Positions 1-4,875 of a DNA stretch of 6,135 nt are shown here, in pieces (positions within the stretch are counted from its first letter, which is position 1; each line of letters begins with the position of its first letter). Source of the stretch: CABMGU01 sp964508495 (GTDB lineage: Archaea > Nanobdellota > Nanobdellia > Woesearchaeales > ARS49); the NCBI GenBank assembly GCA_964508495.1, contig CAZDUA010000002.1, forward strand, positions 1-6,135, in the 5' to 3' direction. Below the pieces are notes generated by a model. It had not been told where the DNA came from. It searched no databases and worked only from the letters and a program-made list of their open reading frames with translations. A program made the translations under genes and the position numbers.

Positions 1-797
1 GCACAAATCGTAGAATAAACATGAGTCTTCTTAATAGCAGCAGCAAACTTTTCAGGAGCAATCACATAGCCAAGCCTGAAACCACACATGGCATAAGTCT
101 TAGAGAAAGATTGGAACGTAAAAACCCTGTCCTGCATGCCATTCAAACTGCCAATGCTGACGTGCTTAGCGCCGTCATAAACAATGCGCTCATAAGCCTC
201 ATCAGAAAAAATAGCCAAATCATGCTCAACAGCAATATCAGCAAGCTCTTCCAAAACTTTTTTGCTTATTACGTTGCCAGTAGGGTTAGCAGGACTGTTA
301 ATCAACAACACTTTTGACTTCTTTGGATCAATCTTCCTCTTAATCTCATCAGGGTCAGGCTCAAAAGCATTATCCTCATTCAAATTGTAAAACCTGATGC
401 CCGCATTAAACAACTCAAAACTAGGCAGGAAGCCCATAAAACCCGGATTCGGCAGCAAAATCTGCTCAGAAACATCAAGAGTGCAAGCAGCACTCAACAA
501 CAAAGCCTCCTGACTGCCGCAAGTTACAACAACATTATCAGGAGACGCCTTAATTTTATTATCACGTTTAACTTTTTTGCAAATCGCCTCGCGCAAAGCA
601 AGAAGACCGCCAGGAGTAGAATAATGATTGACTTGTTTAGCAAGGCGTTTAACTTCAGCCACCAAAGGTGCAGGCAAATCAAAATCAGGCTCGCCAGGAC
701 CCAAAGAAAGAATGTCAGGATGCTCTACCATCAACTCTATAAGTTTCTCAATAGCTTGTTCAGGAAGCTGTTCTTCGCGTTCAGACAAATGCACCAT
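1..797 (-). CDS. Class I/II PLP-dependent aminotransferase, 3' end missing
   Basis: Translating the minus strand from ATG at 797-795 gives 265 residues without a stop before the window edge; family members usually have about 370-400, so roughly the C-terminal third is missing. Fold-type I aminotransferase signatures appear in order: LGPGEPDFDLP near residues 32-42, HYSTPGGLLALREAI near 58-72, the SPANPTG loop (Asn171), SDEAY with the pyridine-binding Asp199 and Tyr202, and SFSKTYAMCGFRLG with the Schiff-base Lys233 and Arg241. By family, it is a cytosolic enzyme moving amino groups between an amino acid and a 2-oxo acid (aspartate/alanine/aromatic type); the substrate cannot be told from this part. 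An in-frame stop at 827-825 limits upstream extension. A TATA-like box centred about 30 nt before the ATG suggests a leaderless or nearly leaderless mRNA. It is divergent from the membrane operon. Its codons favour T and G endings (Asp GAT 11 of 15), unlike the plus-strand genes. Confidence 0.93.
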   Translation of the reverse strand, partial: MVHLSEREEQLPEQAIEKLIELMVEHPDILSLGPGEPDFDLPAPLVAEVKRLAKQVNHYSTPGGLLALREAICKKVKRDNKIKASPDNVVVTCGSQEALLLSAACTLDVSEQILLPNPGFMGFLPSFELFNAGIRFYNLNEDNAFEPDPDEIKRKIDPKKSKVLLINSPANPTGNVISKKVLEELADIAVEHDLAIFSDEAYERIVYDGAKHVSIGSLNGMQDRVFTFQSFSKTYAMCGFRLGYVIAPEKFAAAIKKTHVYSTIC

Positions 798-822
798 CTT
801 TTCCAACAAAAGAGGGCATAAA

Positions 823-832
823 CTTTAAAAAG
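823..832. promoter_or_regulatory. Near-palindromic TATA box in a divergent promoter
   Basis: The plus strand reads CTTTAAAAAG and the minus strand CTTTTTAAAG. The centre lies 26.5 nt before the ATG at 854 (plus) and about 30 nt before the ATG at 797 (minus), which is archaeal TATA spacing for leaderless transcripts in both directions. The minus-strand 10-mer recurs exactly at 4845-4854 in front of the HAD gene. One box serving both genes is inference; two overlapping promoters are possible. Confidence 0.6.
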
Positions 833-853
833 CCAACGTTTCTGAGACTGTTT

Positions 854-994
854 ATGGAAAAGGGGGACTGGTTAATAGTACTCATCATCATTGTACTTCT
901 AGTCATAATCGCACTACTAACATCAAATTTAGACAAGTTCTTCCCAACACCAACAGTAAAAGAAGCCATTACACAAGTGGTAAACGCAACATGA
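854..994 (+). CDS. Small single-span membrane protein, 46 aa
   Basis: This short gene encodes 46 residues: a charged start (MEKGDW), a very hydrophobic Ile/Leu/Val segment at about residues 7-23 that forms one membrane span, and a polar tail of about 23 residues with PTPTVKEA. I do not recognise a family and assign no function. Support for it being real: the TATA-like box at 823-832 is centred 26.5 nt upstream, its TGA (992-994) overlaps the ATG of the next membrane gene at 991 in an ATGA junction, and its A- and C-ending codons match the other plus-strand genes. It is probably the first cistron of an operon ending in lgt. It could be a small subunit or regulator of the next membrane protein, but that rests on position only. 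Confidence 0.72.
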   Translation: MEKGDWLIVLIIIVLLVIIALLTSNLDKFFPTPTVKEAITQVVNAT

Positions 995-1794
995 ACCTAT
1001 CAAAAACAATAGCGGTCACAGAAATAATAAACTCGCTACGGCTAATCAAGAAAAACCCATTCTGGCTGGTCACATCAGCAATAACAGACGCGCTATTCAT
1101 CCTAGCATTGGCATTCTTCACCGGACCAATCAAAGAAAAAATAACAGAACACGCAGTACTAATCTCAAACCAAATGTCAACACTCATGGCACAAGAAAAA
1201 ACAGGACTCCTAAAACTAATGTTCGGACCAGAACTAAGTCCGATGACGGGCAAGCTCGCGCTGATAATGCTAATGTTATTCGCAATAACTTATTTGGTTT
1301 ACTCAGCATTCCAAGGAACAGCATGGTGGATGGCAAAAAACATAACAGAACAAAAAACACCATACAAAGAATACTTGCTTGGATTCGCAAAAATAAACCT
1401 CGTCTGGATAACAGTCTACATCTTGTACAAATTACTGGGCTTCATACTCGCACTAAGGTACAAAATAATACAAAAATTCTCGCCAACATCACCAGACATT
1501 GCGGGCAATATTTTGCTAATATTATTCGTCATAGCGATAATAGCGGCATACCTGAGCTACCCATATCTTAAAATCAAAACGCTGTTCAAAACACCATTCA
1601 AAATAACAGCACAACTCATTGGGCTATCAGCAGTGATATATTTGGTAACGGATTTTATATTAACAAACACAAACAAGCTGCCAATAGACTATTCAATAAA
1701 AATAATAATCGGCATAATAATTTTAATGCCAGTCTTCACACTGCTAAGAGTATACGCAATAAGAGTACTAAGCCATGTACACGCACGCAATTAA
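991..1794 (+). CDS. Six-span integral membrane protein of unknown function
   Basis: The 267-residue product is strongly hydrophobic, with likely membrane spans near residues 24-44, 88-108, 131-155, 170-190, 205-224 and 236-256. A polar loop (about 45-85, with KEKITEH and MAQEKTG) lies between the first two. A WW pair (112-113) and an aromatic- and Pro-bearing YPYLK segment near 190-194 stand out, but I see no catalytic or transport motif and recognise no family. The start is fixed by the ATGA overlap with the preceding small gene. The 3' end overlaps the lgt start by 20 nt (1775-1794), so translation of the two is probably coupled and the proteins may be needed together. A role in envelope or lipoprotein export would be guesswork. 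Hydrophobic polytopic proteins without assigned function are common in DPANN genomes. Confidence 0.85.
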   Translation: MNLSKTIAVTEIINSLRLIKKNPFWLVTSAITDALFILALAFFTGPIKEKITEHAVLISNQMSTLMAQEKTGLLKLMFGPELSPMTGKLALIMLMLFAITYLVYSAFQGTAWWMAKNITEQKTPYKEYLLGFAKINLVWITVYILYKLLGFILALRYKIIQKFSPTSPDIAGNILLILFVIAIIAAYLSYPYLKIKTLFKTPFKITAQLIGLSAVIYLVTDFILTNTNKLPIDYSIKIIIGIIILMPVFTLLRVYAIRVLSHVHARN

Positions 1795-2524
1795 CCCAAC
1801 AATACTGCAATTAGGACCGCTCGAAATAAGATGGTACGGGCTAATGTACGTGCTAGCGTTCTTCGTAACATACTACTATGTTCGTTCAGCAATACGGCAA
1901 GACAAACTCAAGATAACTGAAAAAGAACTAGACAACCTCCTCGGAACAATGGTCGTGCTAATGATATTAGGCGCGCGATTATTCTACGCGATATTTTACA
2001 GCCCAGAGTATTTTATTGGTGCGCCCTGGAAAATACTATACGTCTGGGAAGGGGGGTTAAGCTTTCACGGCGGATTCTTAGGAGTAGCAACAGCAGCATA
2101 CCTGTTCGCAAGAAAAAAACAAATACCTTTTTTGAAATTAGCAGATTTGTTCTGCGTGCCAATAGCACTAGGCAACGCTTTCGGCAGAATGGGCAATTTC
2201 ATCAACGGAGAACTATACGGAGTTTCTACCAGCCTGCCATGGGGAGTAATCTTTCCCGGAACAGAAGGGCCAAGACACCCAACACAACTCTACGAAGCAG
2301 CATACAATATCGCAATCTTTGCAATACTTTACTCAATGCGCAACAAAAAATGGAAAGACGGAACTTTATTTGGATTGTTCATGATATTATATTCAATATT
2401 CAGGTTCTCAACAGAATTCATCAAAGACCTGCCAAGCTACGGGCCACTAACAATGGGACAATGGCTAACAATACCCGTATTCCTGCTAGGAATATGGTTA
2501 GTCTGGACAAGGCGCAACGTTTAA
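1775..2524 (+). CDS. lgt: Prolipoprotein diacylglyceryl transferase (Lgt)
   Basis: The product, 249 residues, is a multi-span membrane enzyme. In bacteria Lgt transfers a diacylglyceryl group from phosphatidylglycerol to the lipobox cysteine of preprolipoproteins, the first step of lipoprotein maturation. Diagnostic features are intact: GPLEIRWYGLMY at 14-25 (Tyr21 matches E. coli Tyr26), GGLSFHGG with His98 (E. coli His103), the full signature GRMGNFINGELYG at 137-149 with Arg138 and Glu146 (E. coli Arg143 and Glu151), PRHPTQLYE at 166-174, and RFSTEF with Arg210 and Glu214 (E. coli Arg239 and Glu243). The length is slightly below E. coli Lgt (291 aa) but close to many bacterial homologues. 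The start gives the usual short N-terminus before the first conserved motif. It overlaps the upstream membrane gene by 20 nt. The next two genes encode lipobox proteins, its probable substrates. The odd point is a bacterial enzyme in an archaeal context, probably acquired by transfer; the lipid donor is unknown. Confidence 0.95.
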   Translation: MYTHAINPTILQLGPLEIRWYGLMYVLAFFVTYYYVRSAIRQDKLKITEKELDNLLGTMVVLMILGARLFYAIFYSPEYFIGAPWKILYVWEGGLSFHGGFLGVATAAYLFARKKQIPFLKLADLFCVPIALGNAFGRMGNFINGELYGVSTSLPWGVIFPGTEGPRHPTQLYEAAYNIAIFAILYSMRNKKWKDGTLFGLFMILYSIFRFSTEFIKDLPSYGPLTMGQWLTIPVFLLGIWLVWTRRNV

Positions 2525-2528
2525 ATAC
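2519..2528 (+). promoter_or_regulatory. TATA box of the lipoprotein operon, overlapping the lgt stop
   Basis: The sequence GTTTAAATAC is centred about 26 nt before the ATG at 2550, correct archaeal spacing for a leaderless transcript. It contains the TAA stop of lgt (2522-2524), so the box lies across the end of the preceding gene. No Shine-Dalgarno site precedes 2550, which fits leaderless initiation. Read-through from lgt remains possible. Confidence 0.6.
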
Positions 2529-2549
2529 CGATATAATCTAGTCAGCAAT

Positions 2550-2996
2550 ATGAAAAGAGGCATAGCGTTAATAGCACTATTATTACTTCTAATAGCGTGC
2601 AATGAAGAAATAAGGCAAGCACCGCAACCAGTGCAAATACCGCAAATAGAAATAGCGCCGCCAATGGCAGTGCCGGACAAACCACAATACGAGCCGCCGC
2701 CAACATCACCAAAGGAAACAGGCGAAGTGGTAGAAATAAAGATGGAAGCAAAAAACTTTGAATTCCTACCAAGCGAAATAAAAGTCAAAAAAGGCGACAG
2801 AGTAAAACTCATAATAACATCACAAGACGTCACGCACACATTCACCCTGCATGCGTTCGGAATCGAAGAAGAACTCCCAGTAGGACAAGACGTAGAAATA
2901 GAATTCTTAGCAGACCAAGCAGGAACATTCGCGTTCTACTGCAACGTTCCAGGACACAGCAAGCAAGGCATGAGCGGAAAGCTCATCGTGACATGA
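2550..2996 (+). CDS. Cupredoxin-domain lipoprotein (type 1 copper)
   Basis: The 148-residue protein has a bacterial-type lipoprotein signal: MKR, a Leu/Ile-rich core, then lipobox L-I-A-C with Cys17 as the predicted lipidated residue. A Pro/Gln-rich linker (about 23-57) follows, as expected for a tether. The C-terminal domain (about 58-148) is a cupredoxin: DVTHTFTL supplies His96, and FYCNVPGHSKQGMSG supplies Cys131, His136 and Met141, the His-Cys-His-Met ligand set of a type 1 (blue) copper site. A single Cys in the C-terminal loop argues against a binuclear CuA site. Such proteins are extracytoplasmic electron carriers; the partner here is unknown. It follows lgt by 25 nt and its TGA overlaps the next ATG (2993-2996), so the two lipoproteins are co-translated. 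Fold and anchoring are well supported; the electron-transfer role is family-based inference. Confidence 0.92.
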   Translation: MKRGIALIALLLLLIACNEEIRQAPQPVQIPQIEIAPPMAVPDKPQYEPPPTSPKETGEVVEIKMEAKNFEFLPSEIKVKKGDRVKLIITSQDVTHTFTLHAFGIEEELPVGQDVEIEFLADQAGTFAFYCNVPGHSKQGMSGKLIVT

Positions 2997-3718
2997 AAAA
3001 ATACATACTTCTACTTTTACTTTTACTATTAATTGCGTGCTCACAACCAGTGCAACCCACAATACAACAACCACCACTAAAACCACTGACAGGAACACCA
3101 CCAAGCGGGCTAGCAACAACAACAGACGGTCAAACACTAGCATACCAGATTTATCCAGCAAAAACAGGAAGCCCATCAATAATCCTAATACACATGCTAA
3201 GAAGAGACAGAACAGACTGGGACTCAATAGCAAAATGGCTCCAAAAAAGCGGGTACACAGTAATCGTGCCAGACTTAAGAGGACACGGACAAAGCACAGG
3301 CAATTGGGACGAATTCACGCCAGAAGACTTTAACAAAATGACGCATGACGTTGCAGCAATGAAAAGCGTGCTCACAAGCCAAGGCGCAAACACAAAACGA
3401 CTCGCAATAATCGGAGCCAGCATAGGAGCAAACGTCGCTTACAATTATGCCGTTGGAGACACTGACGTGCAAACAATCGTATTGCTAAGCCCGGGACTAG
3501 AGTACAGGGGAGTAAAAATAGACCCAGCACAGCTAAAAATACCATTTTTGGTGGTAGCGAGCAAAGACGACAATTACAGCTTAATAACATCACAAGAACT
3601 AGAAAAAAACACAAAAGCAAGAATGACAATCTATGAAGACGCAGGCCACGGAACAAACATGTTCGTCAAAAACGACTTAGCGCCAAGAATACTAAACTGG
3701 TTTAAAGAATTAGTCTGA
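2993..3718 (+). CDS. Alpha/beta-hydrolase lipoprotein
   Basis: The product is 241 residues. The N-terminus is a lipoprotein signal: MKKY, eight consecutive leucines, then lipobox L-I-A-C with Cys16, followed by a Pro/Gln/Thr-rich linker to about residue 38. The rest is a compact alpha/beta hydrolase: SIILIHM (62-68, oxyanion region), VPDLRGHGQS (92-101), the nucleophile elbow GASIGA with Ser143, an acidic residue at Asp192 or Asp193 (ASKDD), and His219 in AGHGTNMF. The triad is therefore complete, and the family cleaves esters, peptides or similar bonds; the substrate cannot be inferred. If lipidated, it sits on the outer face of the membrane. It begins at an ATGA overlap with the cupredoxin gene. 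Its TGA at 3716-3718 is followed closely by the zinc-ribbon gene, so all four genes from 2550 to 4124 look like one operon. Confidence 0.92.
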   Translation: MKKYILLLLLLLLIACSQPVQPTIQQPPLKPLTGTPPSGLATTTDGQTLAYQIYPAKTGSPSIILIHMLRRDRTDWDSIAKWLQKSGYTVIVPDLRGHGQSTGNWDEFTPEDFNKMTHDVAAMKSVLTSQGANTKRLAIIGASIGANVAYNYAVGDTDVQTIVLLSPGLEYRGVKIDPAQLKIPFLVVASKDDNYSLITSQELEKNTKARMTIYEDAGHGTNMFVKNDLAPRILNWFKELV

Positions 3719-3733
3719 TGCATAAGGTTTAAA

Positions 3734-3859
3734 ATGAAAGAATACTTTTGCCCAAAATGCAAGGCGAGAAGCCACAGGGCAGGCAAGTGCAGAAAAGACG
3801 GCACAACATTAGAACTCAAATGCCCAGCATGCGAGCAAAAAGCCTGCATATGTAATTAA
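3734..3859 (+). CDS. 41-aa cysteine-rich zinc-ribbon protein
   Basis: This short gene encodes 41 residues with seven cysteines: a CPKC knuckle (Cys6, Cys9), Cys19, a second CPAC knuckle (Cys30, Cys33), and Cys38 and Cys40 near the C-terminus, plus His14. Two CPxC knuckles about 20 residues apart are typical of a zinc ribbon or rubredoxin-like metal site; the extra cysteines could bind a second metal or be redox active. There is no signal peptide, so it should be cytosolic. An in-frame stop at 3716-3718 excludes a long upstream extension. AAGG at 3724-3727 is a weak Shine-Dalgarno candidate. It lies 15 nt after the hydrolase gene and 10 nt before the glutaredoxin gene, suggesting co-transcription and possibly a shared thiol or metal role. 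No precise family is recognised. Confidence 0.75.
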   Translation: MKEYFCPKCKARSHRAGKCRKDGTTLELKCPACEQKACICN

Positions 3860-3864
3860 GGAGG
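3860..3864 (+). promoter_or_regulatory. Shine-Dalgarno site of the glutaredoxin gene
   Basis: GGAGG begins directly after the zinc-ribbon stop codon and ends 5 nt before the ATG at 3870. It fixes the glutaredoxin start and shows that internal cistrons here can use Shine-Dalgarno initiation, in contrast to the leaderless-looking first genes. Confidence 0.8.
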
Positions 3865-3869
3865 ATAAC

Positions 3870-4124
3870 ATGCCAGAAAAAACAATCAAGAACAAAGTCA
3901 TAGTCTACTCAACACCGACATGCCCATACTGTCATTCGGCAAAAGACTTTTTGAAAGAGAATAAAATAGATTTTGAAGACGTTGACGTCAGCAAGAATCA
4001 GGACAGGGCACAAGAAATGATAGAAAAATCAGGACAAATGGGAGTGCCAGTACTCGATATTAATGGCACGATAATAGTCGGATACGACAAAGGAGCAATA
4101 AAGAAAGCGCTTAAATTAAAATAA
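3870..4124 (+). CDS. Glutaredoxin-family thiol oxidoreductase
   Basis: The 84-residue protein has the single-domain glutaredoxin/NrdH layout. The first strand (VIVYSTPT) leads to the redox motif CPYC at residues 18-21. A helix follows, then strand IDFEDVDVS (33-41), the cis-proline loop GVPV with Pro60, and INGTIIVGYDKGAIKKAL at the end, where the GYD segment normally helps bind the thiol substrate. It reduces disulfides in the cytosol with electrons from glutathione, another small thiol or a thioredoxin-reductase-like enzyme; which applies cannot be seen. The length fits the family. The start is fixed by a GGAGG 5 nt upstream. It is the last gene of the cupredoxin-hydrolase-zinc-ribbon operon, and its stop ends one base before the 3' end of a convergent tRNA gene. 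Confidence 0.93.
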   Translation: MPEKTIKNKVIVYSTPTCPYCHSAKDFLKENKIDFEDVDVSKNQDRAQEMIEKSGQMGVPVLDINGTIIVGYDKGAIKKALKLK

Positions 4125-4125
4125 G

Positions 4126-4197
4126 TGGACGCTGCGGGAATTGAACCCGCTGCCTCTTCGTTGCGAACGAAGCGTTCTGCCGATGAACTAAGCGCCC
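4126..4197 (-). tRNA. tRNA-Ala, anticodon CGC
   Basis: The 72-nt minus-strand gene folds as a complete cloverleaf. Acceptor GGGCGCT pairs with AGCGTCC and includes G3:U70, the hallmark of alanine tRNA. The D stem is GTTC/GAAC with a loop containing GG, the anticodon stem is CTTCG/CGAAG around loop TTCGCAA (anticodon CGC, reading GCG), the variable loop has 5 nt, and the T stem is GCGGG/CCCGC around TTCAATT. The discriminator is A, and CCA is not encoded. No intron is seen. Confidence 0.96.
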
Positions 4198-4220
4198 TCA
4201 AAACCGTTTCTAAGAACACG

Positions 4221-4230
4221 ATTTAAAAAA
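4221..4230 (-). promoter_or_regulatory. TATA box of tRNA-Ala(CGC)
   Basis: On the minus strand this reads TTTTTTAAAT, centred about 28 nt before the tRNA 5' end at 4197, the expected archaeal spacing. It is the only strongly A/T-rich box in the right place. Confidence 0.6.
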
Positions 4231-4278
4231 CTATCTCACAACTTCTTCTTAACGCCAGCCGTACAGTACATACAACAA

Positions 4279-4288
4279 CTTCAAAAGC
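4279..4288 (+). promoter_or_regulatory. Weak TATA-like box before the 116-aa membrane gene
   Basis: CTTCAAAAGC is centred about 26 nt before the ATG at 4310, the same spacing as the stronger boxes before 854, 2550 and 4876. The match to a TATA element is poor, so the call rests mainly on position. ACATAATAC at 4296-4304 is more A/T-rich but too close to the ATG for a leaderless start. Confidence 0.3.
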
Positions 4289-4309
4289 AGAAATTACATA
4301 ATACTACGC

Positions 4310-4660
4310 ATGTACAAGGATTTCAAGTACACACTGGACTTCCTATTCCTATTCATGCTAGTAGTAAGCTTACTAATATTCAGCATAGGATTCTTCATTG
4401 ACTTACACGGAACCGCGCTAGACGCACTGCAAAAAATCGATTTCGTAATATTAGGAGGATACTACGCGTTCTTCATGCACGGAATCTACAAAGCCAAAAG
4501 TAAAATCACGTATTGCAAAAAACACTGGCTGATGCTTGGGCTGCTTGTAATACCATTCATACCAGTAGCACGACTAATGCGGTTTGCACATCTTGAAAGA
4601 TTCGTAGGCATAGGCACAAACACACTCTGGCACTTCTTTGACGAACTCGGATTGTTGTAA
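4310..4660 (+). CDS. Small membrane protein resembling a voltage-sensor module
   Basis: The 116-residue protein has likely membrane segments near residues 9-30, 44-60 and 73-87, and an amphipathic helix from about 86 to 100. The pattern recalls segments S1-S4 of voltage-gated potassium channels: a basic S2-S3 linker (KAKSKITYCKK), a His-Trp start to S3 (KHWLMLGLLVIPFIP), and an S4-like helix with Arg88, Arg91, His94 and Arg97 at three-residue spacing. The chain stops at 116 residues, so there is no pore domain or selectivity filter, and I do not see the usual S3 aspartate. This likeness is my own pattern reading, not an established family call; it may simply be an unassigned small membrane protein. 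It stands alone between two tRNA genes on the other strand. A T-rich stretch at 4684-4691 could serve as a terminator. No Shine-Dalgarno site is visible. Confidence 0.75.
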   Translation: MYKDFKYTLDFLFLFMLVVSLLIFSIGFFIDLHGTALDALQKIDFVILGGYYAFFMHGIYKAKSKITYCKKHWLMLGLLVIPFIPVARLMRFAHLERFVGIGTNTLWHFFDELGLL

Positions 4661-4720
4661 TGGACAGAGCGAACTTACCAGAACTTCTTTTATGGATGCG
4701 GAGTTTACGGAGCCTATAAG

Positions 4721-4794
4721 TGGACAGGGCGGGATTTGAACCCACGGCCTCCCCGCTGCCAGCGGGGCGTTCTACCGAACTGAACTACCTGCCC
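4721..4794 (-). tRNA. tRNA-Ala, anticodon GGC
   Basis: The 74-nt minus-strand gene gives a full cloverleaf. Acceptor GGGCAGG pairs with CCTGTCC and again carries the alanine-specific G3:U70. The D stem is GTTC/GAAC with a 9-nt loop, the anticodon stem is CCCCG/CGGGG around loop CTGGCAG (anticodon GGC, reading GCC and GCU), the variable loop has 5 nt, and the T stem is GTGGG/CCCGC around TTCAAAT. The discriminator is A and CCA is not encoded. It is a different isoacceptor from the gene at 4126-4197, not a copy. Confidence 0.96.
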
Positions 4795-4819
4795 GGTAAA
4801 CTTCCGACCATAAAGACGG

Positions 4820-4827
4820 TATAAAAA
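4820..4827 (-). promoter_or_regulatory. TATA box of tRNA-Ala(GGC)
   Basis: The minus strand reads TTTTTATA, centred about 29 nt before the tRNA 5' end at 4794. It is only about 25 bp from the oppositely oriented HAD-gene box, so the two promoters are back to back. Confidence 0.55.
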
Positions 4828-4844
4828 CGTTTCTAATACGAAAT

Positions 4845-4854
4845 CTTTTTAAAG
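4845..4854 (+). promoter_or_regulatory. TATA box of the HAD-eL13-HIT operon
   Basis: CTTTTTAAAG is centred 26.5 nt before the ATG at 4876 and matches exactly the minus-strand reading of the box at 823-832. A C-run and TATAC follow, with no Shine-Dalgarno site, so the first gene is probably translated from a leaderless mRNA. Confidence 0.65.
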
Positions 4855-4875
4855 CCCCCCTATACCCAGAACAAT

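Noticed and set aside
21..821. Plus-strand open frames of 65-98 residues in the first 830 bases
   Set aside because: They are shadows of the minus-strand aminotransferase, whose motifs are continuous across the whole stretch.
2907..3656. Leu-rich minus-strand open frames opposite the two lipoprotein genes
   Set aside because: They reflect the Thr/Gln/Lys-rich codons of the plus-strand genes read backwards and carry no domain.
4660..4675. TGGACAGAGCG resembling the tRNA 3' end at 4721-4731 (TGGACAGGGCG), as a possible tRNA remnant or attachment site
   Set aside because: The match covers about 11 bases and the rest of a tRNA is absent; the spacing of 60 bp leaves no room for an element and no integrase is present.
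4205..4836. CGTTTCTAA at 4205-4213 and 4828-4836 (with CGTTTCTGA at 837-845) as a shared promoter element
   Set aside because: Its position relative to the TATA boxes and tRNA starts differs in each case, and repeated 9-mers are expected by chance in 6 kb.
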